64,000 nucleotides of DNA from Gammaproteobacteria bacterium. GTDB taxonomy: Bacteria; Pseudomonadota; Gammaproteobacteria; Arenicellales; JAANXG01. Of the stretch, positions 28,767 through 38,415 are shown one piece after another (position 1 is the stretch's first letter; each line of letters starts with the position of its first letter). Where the stretch lies: NCBI GenBank assembly GCA_024638505.1, contig JAHEKE010000002.1:95006-159005 (forward strand), given 5' to 3'. A program made the position numbers and the translations under genes. A model generated the notes under the pieces. That model was given only the letters and a program-made list of their open reading frames with translations, ran no database searches and was not told where the DNA came from.

Positions 28767-29978
28767 TCAAGGCAGCTCTATCTGGGCGGCGACTGCGTTG
28801 TCACCTATGCCGGGTTTAGGCTCCGGTAGAAAGCGCTGCAGCAGATCATTCAAAAAGCGCCGACCTAATTCCGTGGTCATAAAGCGCGCGCCGTCAAAAT
28901 CGAGCAGTTGATCTTTGTGCGCCCGCTGTAACTCTGCTTTTACAGTGTTTATGGATTGCCCAGTACTCTGCTGAAATTCCTTCACCGTCGCCGGTTCATT
29001 CAACCGCATGGTGTTCAGCATGAATTCAAACCGTATTTCCTCGGCGGATGAAAATTTACATCCGCCTATGCGCGCAGCACTGTTCGCCTTGCTCATGTAG
29101 TCTGTAGGATGCTTCACTTTCCAGCTTCTCATCACTTTGTCGTGCACAGTAAGCTTGCTGTGTGCACCTGCGCCAATTCCCAAATAATCGCCAAAGCGCC
29201 AATAGTTCAAGTTGTGCCGGCAGGCATAACCGTCACGCGCATATGCCGAAATTTCATATTGGCCGTATCCCTCCTGGGCAAGAATCGTTTCGAAGCTGGT
29301 CTGAATTTGCCAGCTAATATCCTCATCCGGAAGCTGCGGCGGATAAGTGTGGAAAACGGTATTCGGTTCAATAGTAAGCTGGTAGCAGGAAAGGTGTGAG
29401 GGTTTGAACGACAGCGCCGTCTGTAGGTCACTCACGGCCATCTCCAGGTCCTGGCCGGGTAAGGCATACATCAGATCCAGGTTGAAATTAACGAAGCCGG
29501 CGTCAACCGCGGCCGTCGCCGCCGCGCGCGCGGCTTTGCCATCGTGCACCCGCCCTAAGGCTTGTAGCAAATCATTGTTGAAGCTTTGTACACCGATCGA
29601 CAACCGGTTAATCCCGGCATCGAGGAAGTCTTTAAACTTGCCGCTGTCTGCACTTCCGGGGTTGGCTTCAAGAGTAATCTCAGGCTCAACGATACAGTCT
29701 AGTCGAGCGTGGATTTCGGTAAGCAGCCGATTAATACTTCTTGCGTCTAGCAGACTGGGTGTTCCGCCGCCGATAAATATACTATTCACTTTTCTGTTTT
29801 GGATTTTGGGCAGCTCTTGTTCTAGATCTTGGATCAGGGCGTCCACGTATTGCTCTTCGGGCAGACCGTCCTTTATCGCATGCGAATTGAAATCGCAGTA
29901 TGGACATTTTTTTTCGCACCATGGAATGTGCAGGTAAATCGAGAGCCGGGGAAGAGCATGGAATACGGGCGCGGTCAT
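28767..29978 (-). CDS. hemW: Radical SAM heme chaperone HemW
   Basis: This 403-residue radical SAM protein has the cluster motif CEKKCPYC near residues 21-28, IGGGTPSLL, and the HemW-specific HNLNYW segment that separates it from coproporphyrinogen dehydrogenase HemN. HemW carries heme to target proteins such as respiratory enzymes. In many relatives it follows rdgB; here rdgB lies about 8 kb away. A hydroxyacid dehydrogenase gene ends 3 bases upstream. Confidence 0.94.
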   Translation of the reverse strand: MTAPVFHALPRLSIYLHIPWCEKKCPYCDFNSHAIKDGLPEEQYVDALIQDLEQELPKIQNRKVNSIFIGGGTPSLLDARSINRLLTEIHARLDCIVEPEITLEANPGSADSGKFKDFLDAGINRLSIGVQSFNNDLLQALGRVHDGKAARAAATAAVDAGFVNFNLDLMYALPGQDLEMAVSDLQTALSFKPSHLSCYQLTIEPNTVFHTYPPQLPDEDISWQIQTSFETILAQEGYGQYEISAYARDGYACRHNLNYWRFGDYLGIGAGAHSKLTVHDKVMRSWKVKHPTDYMSKANSAARIGGCKFSSAEEIRFEFMLNTMRLNEPATVKEFQQSTGQSINTVKAELQRAHKDQLLDFDGARFMTTELGRRFLNDLLQRFLPEPKPGIGDNAVAAQIELP

Positions 29979-29981
29979 TGA

Positions 29982-30935
29982 TTACACTAGGTTTTGTGGT
30001 TTGCCGTTGAAGAAGCTTTGAATATTATCGGCAACGATATTGACTACTCGCTGTCGAGATTCGCGACTGGCCCAAGCGGTGTGTGGAGTGACAATGAGAT
30101 TTGGAATGTTTGGCTGGAGCAGCACGTTGCCGCTTGCGGGAGGCTCCTCGCTTAATACGTCAATACCTGCTCCTCCCAGCTTGCCGCTTTGCAATGCCCG
30201 GACCAACGCTTCTTCGTCGACAATGCCCCCGCGAGCGGTATTGATTAATATCGCATCCTTCTTCATTGACCCGAGCTCCTCAGCGCCGATCAAACCAGAG
30301 GTTTGCTCGGTGAGCGGGCAATGCAAGCTTAAAATATCAATCCGAGGCAGCAGCTCGTTCAGCGGCACGCGCCCGCTGTCAGGTGGTCCGCCGGGCCTTT
30401 GGCAGATCTTGACCGTCAAACCAAAGGCCGATGCGACTTCGGCCACACCTTTGCCCAGCGCGCCATAGCCAATAATCCCCATTGTCAGCCCGTGCAGTTC
30501 GCGAATGGGAAAATCAAAGTAGCAGAAATGGGGGTGTTTTTGCCACGCGCCCTGCTCTACCGCAGCCATGTATTGCGGCAATCGGGTCGTCAGCGCGAGG
30601 ATTAAGGCGTAAACATGCTGCACAACCGAAGGGGTGCTGTAATCTTTTGCATTACATACGGTGATGTTTTCCTCGCGCGCCGCCGTCAGATCGATGTTGT
30701 TGGTACCCGTGGCGGCGACGATAATTAATTGCAACTGATCCGCCTGGCGCAGCGTCTCGCGGTCGAGTATGACTTTATTGCACACCACAACTTGGCAATC
30801 ATCGATCCTGTCGCTGATTTCCGCGCTATTCGTCACGCCGTGAAACGACCACTGAATACAGTCAATACGCGTGATCGGTGACATGTCCAGATCACCGCGG
30901 TCAACCGTATCAGTATCTAGAAAAACACCGCGCAT
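29982..30935 (-). CDS. D-2-hydroxyacid dehydrogenase
   Basis: This 317-residue NAD(P)-dependent dehydrogenase has the Rossmann motif GYGALGKGVAE, catalytic arginine in NTARGGIVDEEAL, glutamate in SEEPP and histidine in TPHTAWAS. The overall pattern is close to glycerate/hydroxypyruvate reductases, but the substrate cannot be fixed from sequence. It lies 3 bases from hemW on the same strand. Confidence 0.9.
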   Translation of the reverse strand: MRGVFLDTDTVDRGDLDMSPITRIDCIQWSFHGVTNSAEISDRIDDCQVVVCNKVILDRETLRQADQLQLIIVAATGTNNIDLTAAREENITVCNAKDYSTPSVVQHVYALILALTTRLPQYMAAVEQGAWQKHPHFCYFDFPIRELHGLTMGIIGYGALGKGVAEVASAFGLTVKICQRPGGPPDSGRVPLNELLPRIDILSLHCPLTEQTSGLIGAEELGSMKKDAILINTARGGIVDEEALVRALQSGKLGGAGIDVLSEEPPASGNVLLQPNIPNLIVTPHTAWASRESRQRVVNIVADNIQSFFNGKPQNLV

Positions 30936-31051
30936 CGCTCACCTGTATCATATTTAACCCGGTTAATCGTACCACCGATCAATGCAACTGATTTAATCTG
31001 AGCAGAATTTATATAGAAGCTCTCCCCTTCTGCGCGCGGGGTGCTACGCTG

Positions 31052-31450
31052 CTAAAACTTCTCCCGTTTCCACAGCCTGGTCTGTCGTCGTGCACGTTTT
31101 GACGGCTTTTTAGGATCGTACAGTATCTGCGATGCCTGGGTTTTCAACTCCTTGGCTAAGCGATCCCGGTCAACCTGGCTCGACTCGCTCTCGCTATAAA
31201 GGGACTTGGCAACAGTGGCAGATCCACGTCGGTGTGACAGCGCCAAAACGGTGAGCTCATAGATGTACGGGCCTTTGCGAATACGCAGCTCATCTCCAGC
31301 GCGAATCATACGCGCGGGTTTCGCCCGCCCGTTGTTCACCACTACATGACCCCCGCTTATTGCTTTGGCCGCAAGCTGACGAGTTTTGAAAATGCGGGCA
31401 GCCCACAGCCATTTGTCCAGGCGCGCCTCAGTACAAGGATTTTTCTCCAT
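31052..31450 (-). CDS. hslR: Heat-shock protein 15 (ribosome-associated S4-domain protein)
   Basis: This 132-residue protein has an S4 RNA-binding domain in LDKWLWAARIFKTRQLA through SGGHVVVNNGRAKPARMI, then a basic helical tail. Hsp15 binds free 50S subunits with a stalled nascent chain. The ATG at 31450 gives the family length; upstream in-frame codons add a stretch with no similarity. Confidence 0.92.
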   Translation of the reverse strand: MEKNPCTEARLDKWLWAARIFKTRQLAAKAISGGHVVVNNGRAKPARMIRAGDELRIRKGPYIYELTVLALSHRRGSATVAKSLYSESESSQVDRDRLAKELKTQASQILYDPKKPSKRARRQTRLWKREKF

Positions 31451-31906
31451 GTTCACCGCCCAGCATGAGTAGCGCTGAGACGTGCCGGTTGAGGCGCAGT
31501 AATAGTCACGCACCGCTGCGCGTCCATGCGGTAGAAACGCGAAAATAGTCTGGCTAAAGTGCCGCTGATTAAGGGATTCAGCCCGACGATAAGGTCACAC
31601 TTCATTTAATATCAGTCAGTTATGAATCCTTGTTTATATCTTATGTATATTTAGTACACTAATCCTCGTTACGCAGGCCAAAGGGTTTGCACCCACTCTA
31701 TGCCACCTCATGACCAGATCTCTTATTTTAACGACCGCGTTCTGTATTGGAACCTGGGCTTGCCTGGTGGTCAAACAATATCAAAGGCAGATTCGTTGCA
31801 TACATCGTTTGACGCGGGAAAACTCTTCCATTGACCGTCAGCCGCGGCGTTGCATACGGCTTTGCCTGCGCTATTGGTTTTGCCGCAATGATGGCGTTCT
31901 CCTGGC
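31451..31906. other. Intergenic region with a candidate operator (31651-31662)
   Basis: This 456-base gap between divergent hslR and the RND adaptor holds no gene I can support. A 66-codon frame at 31710-31910 overlaps the adaptor start and looks non-coding. TTAGT-AC-ACTAA at 31651-31662 is a perfect-arm palindrome in an AT-rich stretch that also contains TACACT as a possible -10, a layout typical of TetR- or MarR-type control. Confidence 0.4.
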
Positions 31907-32968
31907 ATGATCTTTCCCAGCAAGCCGCCGCGTTGGCCAGCCGCACTTTGTGCCGCGGCCGTATTTGCTCACGCTGCTGCGCAAACTGAGCAGAATCCCC
32001 CTCCCCTGGTTAAGGTCGCAGTTGCACAACAGGTTGCGATGGCGCCTACATTGCTGGTACCGGGGACAGTTGTTAGTCGCGACGACGCAAAAATAGCAGC
32101 AGAGGTCGCAGGCCGTTTGATTGCAGTACTGGAGATCGGCACTTCAGTCGCCAAAGACGATGCTCTGGCTCGCATTGATGATCGGGAATTGCTTCTGGCG
32201 AAGGCTGAGTCCGAAGCTGTACTCATCCGGGAAAAAACTCAGCTGGTGTTTGCTGACCAGGAACTCGAGCGTTTGAGTGCTCTGGTCAAAAAGGGCCTGA
32301 TCTCGTCTAGTCAGCTGGACCAGGCACAATCTAACAGGGACGCCGCGAGAGCCGAGCAGCAGGCGGCGCAAGCCAAACTGGATCTGATTAATGACCGTAT
32401 TAGTCGTACAATAATCGGAGCGCCTTTTGCCGGTGTTGTGGCGCAGAGGTATCGACGCGTAGGCGAGCATGTTGAATCCGGCGAGGAGGTTTTGCGTCTG
32501 GTCAATCCGTCGGCAGTTGAGATCCAGGTGCGTGTCTCGGCCAACAGTCTTCCCTTCATTCCTGCTGGTACGCCCGTGGTCGTCAATGGCAGCCCGTCAA
32601 CCCAGGTGGATTCATCCGTTAAGTCTGTAGTTCCGGTCGGTGATGATGTATCAAGGCTATATGATGTGCGCCTGTATCTGAATGAGCGAGCATGGCCTGC
32701 GGGAACGACCGTGCGAGTGGCGATGCCTACGGCAGATCCAAGAAAAGTCGTTGCTATCCCACGGGATGCATTAGTTTTGCGCACCGATGGTATTGCTGTG
32801 TTTAAAATCAATGGCGAGAACCAGGCAGTTAAGGTCAATGTAAAGACCGGGATCGCTGCTAAAGATATGATTGAAGTTATTGGAGAGATTCAGGTGGGGG
32901 ATCGGGTAGTCGTACGTGGTAATGAGAGATTAAGAGCGGGAACCCAGGTTGAAATTATAGACGAATGA
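31907..32968 (+). CDS. RND efflux periplasmic adaptor subunit (HlyD/MFP family)
   Basis: This 353-residue exported protein has a signal peptide ending near residue 25, a split lipoyl domain, a helical hairpin (about residues 95-150, with SALVKKGLISSSQLDQAQ) and a beta-barrel domain. Adaptors link an inner-membrane RND pump to an outer-membrane channel. No pump or TolC-type gene follows; the next gene, 18 bases on, is a NUDIX hydrolase. Confidence 0.9.
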   Translation: MIFPSKPPRWPAALCAAAVFAHAAAQTEQNPPPLVKVAVAQQVAMAPTLLVPGTVVSRDDAKIAAEVAGRLIAVLEIGTSVAKDDALARIDDRELLLAKAESEAVLIREKTQLVFADQELERLSALVKKGLISSSQLDQAQSNRDAARAEQQAAQAKLDLINDRISRTIIGAPFAGVVAQRYRRVGEHVESGEEVLRLVNPSAVEIQVRVSANSLPFIPAGTPVVVNGSPSTQVDSSVKSVVPVGDDVSRLYDVRLYLNERAWPAGTTVRVAMPTADPRKVVAIPRDALVLRTDGIAVFKINGENQAVKVNVKTGIAAKDMIEVIGEIQVGDRVVVRGNERLRAGTQVEIIDE

Positions 32969-32986
32969 TCACCCGCGTAGTATGGA

Positions 32987-33580
32987 ATGATTTCTCTGTC
33001 AGCCATTAAGCAGCGGGTCCGTACATACAGTCCGGCTGTCCTGGAACTCAGCGGCAACAAGCAGGCGGCGGTGGCGCTGGTGTTGCGCCAGCAAAAGGAT
33101 GAGGTTCAGGCTCTATTTATCGAACGCGCCAGGCATCAGGCAGACCCATGGTCCGGGCAGATGGCCTTTCCGGGGGGGATGGTGGAGTCTTTTGACGCCG
33201 ATGCAAAACAGGCGGCTGAGCGAGAAACAGCTGAAGAGGTCGGTATTGATTTGTCCGACGCGGGCTATCTTGGTCAGCTCGATGATCAGCAAGGTAGGCA
33301 TCGTGGTCATTTGCGCGGGATCATTGTGCGCGGCTATGTTTACAACGTGGAGCAAAGTACATCCGTTCAGTCAAATTATGAAGTCGAGGATATCGTGTGG
33401 GTCCCGATCCGCAGATTTCTTGATGCCCGCCACTACACGCATGTGACGCATCCGGTCGAACCGGATGAAACCTTTCCAGGCATTCGCGTCAGTGATAAGG
33501 AGCATCAGGTAGTGTGGGGTCTGACCCGCCGGTTCGTTGCGTCATTTTTTTACTGCATCAATATTCAGTTCGACGGCTAG
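32987..33580 (+). CDS. CoA pyrophosphatase-type NUDIX hydrolase
   Basis: This 197-residue NUDIX protein has the CoA-pyrophosphatase approach segment ERARHQADPWSGQMAFPGGM, then the box ending AERETAEEVGID. Relatives cleave CoA and acyl-CoA to phosphopantetheine and 3',5'-ADP. The box shows Asp where the first Glu is usual and a slightly longer spacing, which is common in this subgroup. The 262 bases that follow contain no supported gene. Confidence 0.85.
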   Translation: MISLSAIKQRVRTYSPAVLELSGNKQAAVALVLRQQKDEVQALFIERARHQADPWSGQMAFPGGMVESFDADAKQAAERETAEEVGIDLSDAGYLGQLDDQQGRHRGHLRGIIVRGYVYNVEQSTSVQSNYEVEDIVWVPIRRFLDARHYTHVTHPVEPDETFPGIRVSDKEHQVVWGLTRRFVASFFYCINIQFDG

Positions 33581-33842
33581 CTGCAGGGTGTGACCGCGTG
33601 TCGGGTTCGGCGAGGCGCTATGCAATGAAAACTTAAACCTACATTGGTCAAGAGAATATTACCTGACAGTACGCTGCTGCCTTCAGCGCGCAGGCTAGCG
33701 TGCATTCCTGATTATGCTACTATCCAGCAATTAGCAGACAGAGGCGTAACGTTCACACCGACGATTAACCGGCCCCCAAGTTACCAGGCATGTCTCTGTC
33801 CCCGGGTTGCGTTATCGTTAACAATAATGTTTGCTTGCAGCC

Positions 33843-34421
33843 ATGGTTAAAACACCCTCCACGACGCTCGAGCTTGGTTCAAGCGCGCCGGATTTCAATC
33901 TGCCCAACACTAATCCCGAGCACGGCGGCGAGACCGTATCGCTAGCGCAACTCGGCGATAGCAAAGCTCTGCTCGTGGTGTTTATGTGTAATCATTGTCC
34001 CTATGTCATACATATTATTGAAACACTGGTGGATGTCGTTAAGACGCATCAACCCCTAGGTTTGGCGATGGTTGCTATAAGCGTCAACGATGTGAATACG
34101 CATCCAGACGATGCGCCGGATAAAATGACCGCGACGGCGGCGAAATACGGCTTTACCTTCCCCTATCTGTACGACGAGTCGCAGCAAAGCGCCAGGCATT
34201 ATCAAGCGGTGTGCACACCCGATCTGTTTCTGTACGACGCAGGCCGAAAACTCGTGTATCACGGGCAGTTTGATGATTCCAGACCCGGTAGCGCTGTGCC
34301 GGTAACTGGCAGCGATATTAAAAAAGCTATCGACCATGCACTGCAGGGCAAACCCCCACTGCCGTCGCAGGCTGCGAGCGTGGGCTGCAGTATAAAATGG
34401 AAGCCTGGTCAGGCGCCGTGA
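33843..34421 (+). CDS. Thioredoxin-like AhpC/TSA-fold protein
   Basis: This 192-residue cytosolic protein has the segment VVFMCNHCPYVIH with a CNHC motif, and CTPDLFLYD, typical of a widespread family of stand-alone thioredoxin-fold proteins related to resA/peroxiredoxins. A peroxidase or disulfide-exchange role is likely but the partner is unknown. The ATG at 33843 is preferred over a TTG four codons upstream. Confidence 0.88.
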   Translation: MVKTPSTTLELGSSAPDFNLPNTNPEHGGETVSLAQLGDSKALLVVFMCNHCPYVIHIIETLVDVVKTHQPLGLAMVAISVNDVNTHPDDAPDKMTATAAKYGFTFPYLYDESQQSARHYQAVCTPDLFLYDAGRKLVYHGQFDDSRPGSAVPVTGSDIKKAIDHALQGKPPLPSQAASVGCSIKWKPGQAP

Positions 34422-34456
34422 ACTGAGGCGGTAAGCTAAGTTCTGACCTGTAAGCG

Positions 34457-35626
34457 ATGCCCCACGAATCGATTGTTTTCTCTGTATTTTTAATCTTCAC
34501 CGGCGCCGCTTTGGTTGCCACGCTGGCACTGTTTGCCCGGCAGGCCCTGATAGTCGGCTATATCGTCCTGGGCGCGGTGGTTGGCCCGTGGGGTTTGCAA
34601 TGGGTCAACGACGCTGAGTTGATTCAGGACATTGCGCACGTCGGAATAATATTCCTGCTGTTTTTGCTTGGACTCAATCTGTATCCGCAGAAGCTGGTTC
34701 AGCTCCTGCGGCAGACAACGCTAATCACTATTTTTACATCCATCGTTTTTGCCGCCCTGGGCTGGGGCGTGGCGGTGAGCTTTGGTTTCCCACAAATCGA
34801 CGCCTTGATCATCGGCATCGCCGTAATGTTTTCCAGTACGATTGTCAGCTTAAAGTTATTGCCGACGACCGTGCTGCATCATCGTCACACAGGCGAGGTG
34901 ATTATCAGTGTTTTACTGCTGCAGGATGTTATTGCCATCGTTGCTTTACTGATAATTCAAATCCTGCATCAGGGTGATGTTCCAACCAGGGAAATGGTGA
35001 TGCTGATCCTGGCTCTGCCCATATTGATTGTTACGGTCATCGTAATAGAAAAATTTGTGCTGCTTCCCCTGTTTCGTCGCTTCGATAAAATTCAAGAGTA
35101 TATATTTCTGTTAGCGCTTGGTTGGTGTCTGGGCATCGCTCAGCTGTCAAGCGGTCTTGGATTGTCGTACGAAATCGGAGCGTTTATCGCCGGTGTGGCG
35201 GTGGCAACTAATCCGATCTCCCGCTTTATCGCCGAGAGCCTGCGCCCTATCCGGGATTTTTTCCTGGTCATGTTTTTTTTCGCGCTCGGCGCGGGGATGA
35301 ACCTGCATAGAGTAGAAGACGTGCTGATTCCGGCAACGGTGCTTGCGGTATTGGTGCTATTGGTCAAACCGGTCACCTTTAAATTCATGCTGACCAAGGC
35401 ATCTGAGACGGAAAAATTGAGCTGGGAGACCGGCTGGCGTTTAGGTCAGCTGAGCGAATTTTCGCTCCTCATTGCCTTTATGGCGCTGCAGGTTGGCCTT
35501 ATCGTGAAGGAAACGGCTTATCTTATCCAGGTGGCGACTCTTCTTACCTTTATCGGGTCGTCCTATTTGATCGTGCTGCGCTATCCAACCCCGATCGGCG
35601 TGTCGGATCGTTTGCGACGGGACTGA
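34457..35626 (+). CDS. Kef-type cation:proton antiporter
   Basis: This 389-residue protein has about 12 membrane helices of the monovalent cation:proton antiporter-2 family. Recognisable segments are FLLFLLGLNL, MFSSTIVSLKLLP, and GLSYEIGAFIAGVAVA. It ends after the membrane domain and lacks the TrkA-N nucleotide-binding domain of full KefB/KefC, so gating by glutathione adducts is not expected. Ion specificity is unknown. Confidence 0.9.
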   Translation: MPHESIVFSVFLIFTGAALVATLALFARQALIVGYIVLGAVVGPWGLQWVNDAELIQDIAHVGIIFLLFLLGLNLYPQKLVQLLRQTTLITIFTSIVFAALGWGVAVSFGFPQIDALIIGIAVMFSSTIVSLKLLPTTVLHHRHTGEVIISVLLLQDVIAIVALLIIQILHQGDVPTREMVMLILALPILIVTVIVIEKFVLLPLFRRFDKIQEYIFLLALGWCLGIAQLSSGLGLSYEIGAFIAGVAVATNPISRFIAESLRPIRDFFLVMFFFALGAGMNLHRVEDVLIPATVLAVLVLLVKPVTFKFMLTKASETEKLSWETGWRLGQLSEFSLLIAFMALQVGLIVKETAYLIQVATLLTFIGSSYLIVLRYPTPIGVSDRLRRD

Positions 35627-35648
35627 ATCCCGCCCTGCTCGGCCAGGG

Positions 35649-36302
35649 CTAATTCTTTTTGGGAAACCTGAAAAGCAGAGTGGCTGAATACACGTTGATG
35701 TCCGGCGTGTCGATGTCGACCTGGGCCAGATTCAGCGTCTCATTGAAAGCGTAACGCTGCCATTCTACCCTGACCGTAAAATTCCCCAGATTGATTGCGC
35801 CACCCGCACCATACAAGATGGTGCCACCGCTTGCGCTCGCGCTCTCCCGGCGGGCAATGGACGGCGCCTCGGCAACGAGCTCGACTTCACCACCGGCTAC
35901 TCCAGCGCGTCCGAATATCGCTCCGATCTCGCCCAGCGGAATTTGTGGCAGCAGCGAAATCGATCCCCCTTTTACATTTACTGCAGCGGTAGCCGCAATC
36001 GGCGCCTCTGTGGATAAGGCAGGATTGCCAAGATCGAATAAACTGACCTCGACACCAAAAAAATTACTGATCTGGTAACCCGCGATAGCCTGCACGGCAG
36101 TGTCCCCATCTTCCTCGCCGCACACGATGCCGGCTGTCGCGCAAAACTCGTCTACTCTCTCAGGATTGACGATATCGGATTCGCCCACCGAAAATCCAAG
36201 GTACCACCCTCGTTCAGTTGCCAATGCGGGAGTAATTGCGCCGGTTACGAAAAGTAGAAAACAGGAAAAAAAACACGCCAGTTTGTTCTTGTAATTAAGC
36301 AT
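35649..36302 (-). CDS. Outer-membrane beta-barrel protein
   Basis: This 217-residue protein has a cleavable signal peptide (about residues 1-28, ending ALA), then alternating hydrophobic strands and a C-terminal strand ending in VYSATLLFRF, as in OmpA/OmpX-like eight-stranded barrels. The first mature strand GWYLGFSVGESD is typical. It carries a likely disulfide pair in ATAGIVCGE and the preceding Cys. Function is unknown. Confidence 0.85.
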   Translation of the reverse strand: MLNYKNKLACFFSCFLLFVTGAITPALATERGWYLGFSVGESDIVNPERVDEFCATAGIVCGEEDGDTAVQAIAGYQISNFFGVEVSLFDLGNPALSTEAPIAATAAVNVKGGSISLLPQIPLGEIGAIFGRAGVAGGEVELVAEAPSIARRESASASGGTILYGAGGAINLGNFTVRVEWQRYAFNETLNLAQVDIDTPDINVYSATLLFRFPKKN

Positions 36303-36399
36303 GGGTTACTCCAGCTGGGTTAAGGATGGAAACTTTACGTTATGTTGTTAACTATAGTGAACCGTGCAGGTTTGGTTTGGTATGTTCGAGGCAGAATGG

Positions 36400-36933
36400 T
36401 CAAAGCGTGTCTAGCCGTGAGTGAGCGCGAAACAGGCCAATTACGGTTTTGGCATCGCTAATTTCCCCTTGGGCAGCCATCGCTATGGCTTTTTCTAAAG
36501 GAAGCCAGTGAATGGCAAACACTTCATCCTGCTGCGGCCTGCTGTGTACCTGCTGCAGATGCCGTGCCAGGTATAAATGGAGCACCTCATCGCAAAATCC
36601 GGGCGACGGCAGTATTCGTCCCAGTTCAGTCCACTGTCGGGCTTTTACCCCCGCTTCCTCTTCTAGCTCACGCTGAGCGGTAGCTAACGGATTGGCGTCG
36701 GTGCCGTCGATACAGCCTGCCGGAAGCTCCCACAGCTGGTGAGTATCAACCGCGTACCGGTATTGCTTGAGCAAACAGACGGAGCGGTCATCTCTGATCG
36801 CGACCACGGCCGACCCCCCTGGGTGCCTGACCACCTCCAGACACAGCTGATGGCCATTTGGCAACTCTGCTTGTTCAATTGACAGGGAAATTAAGCGTCC
36901 CTTGTATACTTCCCGCTGGCTGTCTTTAAGCAT
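36400..36933 (-). CDS. NUDIX hydrolase, ADP-ribose pyrophosphatase-like
   Basis: This 177-residue NUDIX protein has the ADP-ribose pyrophosphatase fold pattern: RHPGGSAVVAI, QYRYAVDTHQLWELPAG and a box ending AQRELEEEAG. The first acidic residue of the box is replaced by Asp with one extra residue of spacing. The substrate is likely ADP-ribose or a nucleotide sugar. It is the last gene of an opposite-strand run that starts with the kinase at 41 kb. Confidence 0.87.
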   Translation of the reverse strand: MLKDSQREVYKGRLISLSIEQAELPNGHQLCLEVVRHPGGSAVVAIRDDRSVCLLKQYRYAVDTHQLWELPAGCIDGTDANPLATAQRELEEEAGVKARQWTELGRILPSPGFCDEVLHLYLARHLQQVHSRPQQDEVFAIHWLPLEKAIAMAAQGEISDAKTVIGLFRAHSRLDTL

Positions 36934-36951
36934 GACGTGGACTTGCGTTTG

Positions 36952-37698
36952 TCATGCCCTTTTCGCTGTATCTGTTTGTCGTGCGACTTCATCAACCGCA
37001 CTGCTTAAAGTACTTTCGTCAGCGAGATAGTAGTGACTCACCGCCTTGATCTGATCGTCTAGTTCGTAAACAAGTGGGATCCCTGTGGGGATATTGAGAT
37101 TCATGATGGCTTCGTCAGAGATGTTATCCAGATATTTCACCAGGGCGCGCAGGCTGTTGCCGTGAGCCGAGATGATGATCTTTTTACGCAGCTTAAGCTG
37201 CGGAATGATTTTTTTTTGCCAGTAGGGTATTACCCGCTCCAGCGTATCGGCCAGTGACTCGGTTCCAGGTGGTTTACAACCTGCATATCTTCTATCGTTT
37301 TTGGGATGACGTGGGTCCTCCTCCGGCACAGCGGGCGGACGCACGGCAAATCCTCTCCTCCACTGGTGGACCTGCTCGCTGCCGTGTTTTTCCACGGTTT
37401 CCTTTTTATTTAAACCCTGAAGCTGACCGTAGTGCCTCTCATTCATCCTCCAGTCAGTGTCTACTGGTAAATACATCTGATCCAGCTCCTCCATCACCAA
37501 CCACAATGTCCTGATGGCACGTTTAAGGTAGGAAGTAAAAGCTAGATCGAATTCGAAGCCGGACTGTTTCAGCGTCGAGCCTGCTGTTTGCGCTTCGTCG
37601 ATTCCCCGCTGGGATAAATCGACATCGGTCCACCCGGTAAATCGGTTTTCTTTATTCCACAGGCTTTGTCCATGTCGTAACAGGACGATTTTAATCAT
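36952..37698 (-). CDS. gpmA: 2,3-bisphosphoglycerate-dependent phosphoglycerate mutase
   Basis: This 248-residue glycolytic enzyme interconverts 3- and 2-phosphoglycerate. The phospho-histidine motif [10 protein letters not shown] lies at residues 6-15, [12 protein letters not shown] follows, and [14 protein letters not shown] holds the acid/base glutamate. A second active-site histidine is in SAHGNSLR. It lies 15 bases downstream of rdgB. Confidence 0.96.
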   Translation of the reverse strand: MIKIVLLRHGQSLWNKENRFTGWTDVDLSQRGIDEAQTAGSTLKQSGFEFDLAFTSYLKRAIRTLWLVMEELDQMYLPVDTDWRMNERHYGQLQGLNKKETVEKHGSEQVHQWRRGFAVRPPAVPEEDPRHPKNDRRYAGCKPPGTESLADTLERVIPYWQKKIIPQLKLRKKIIISAHGNSLRALVKYLDNISDEAIMNLNIPTGIPLVYELDDQIKAVSHYYLADESTLSSAVDEVARQTDTAKRA

Positions 37699-37713
37699 CT
37701 CTTTACTCCAAAC

Positions 37714-38415
37714 TTACACATCTGGTTTTTCCCCAGGTACGCTTTTTTCAAAATCGGCGACGGCGCTTGAAAATACTGTTATGTTCGTAAAACCAAACTT
37801 GTGTCCTAGTTTGGTGCTCAGAATTTTTAACGCTTGACCGCGGTGACTCAATTGGTTTTTTACATTAGGGTCAAGCTCAGCCGCGCTACACTGACGAGTA
37901 ACAACGTGAAATACGGGGTCATAGCCAAAGCCATTTTCTCCGCTCGGTTGTAGCTGGATGTATCCGTGCCAGGTTCCTTCACCTATAAGGGGAACGGGAT
38001 CATCGGCGAAACGCATGAAAACGATGGCGCAGTGAAACCGCGCAGCGCGTTCAGACAGTGGTACATCCTGCAGTTCTTTAAGCAGCTTTTCGACATTTTC
38101 CGCGTCAGTTGCATCGATCCCAGCATAGCGGGCGGAAAATACGCCCGGTCTGCCCTGCAGAGCATCCACTTCCAGCCCGGAGTCGTCGGCGATGGCCGGC
38201 AGTTTTGCGTGATGCGCAGCATGGCGCGCTTTCAGAATGGCGTTCTCTATAAAGCTTTTGCCCCCTTCACTGGCAGACTCGATGCCAAAATCTGATTGTG
38301 GCCGCAGTAAGTAATGGCCACCAAAAATAGACTGCAACTCCCTGATTTTGCCCGGATTGGAGGATGCGATCACGATTGAACGGATTTCACCACCGGTTTT
38401 ATTTTGGCAGGACAT
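37714..38415 (-). CDS. rdgB: Non-canonical purine NTP pyrophosphatase RdgB (ITPase)
   Basis: This 233-residue enzyme hydrolyses ITP, dITP and XTP to keep damaged purines out of nucleic acid. Signatures are [35 protein letters not shown] and the C-terminal SHRGQALK. It is about 30 residues longer than E. coli RdgB, with a short N-terminal and a longer C-terminal extension. The ATG at 38415 overlaps the end of rph by 17 bases. Confidence 0.93.
   Translation of the reverse strand: MSCQNKTGGEIRSIVIASSNPGKIRELQSIFGGHYLLRPQSDFGIESASEGGKSFIENAILKARHAAHHAKLPAIADDSGLEVDALQGRPGVFSARYAGIDATDAENVEKLLKELQDVPLSERAARFHCAIVFMRFADDPVPLIGEGTWHGYIQLQPSGENGFGYDPVFHVVTRQCSAAELDPNVKNQLSHRGQALKILSTKLGHKFGFTNITVFSSAVADFEKSVPGEKPDV

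Noticed and set aside
31710-31910. 66-codon ORF upstream of the RND adaptor
   Set aside because: Its end overlaps the adaptor start, all three frames look equally weak, and no family is recognisable.
33644-33850. 68-codon ORF before the thioredoxin-like gene
   Set aside because: No ribosome-binding site or motif; it overlaps the start of the next gene.
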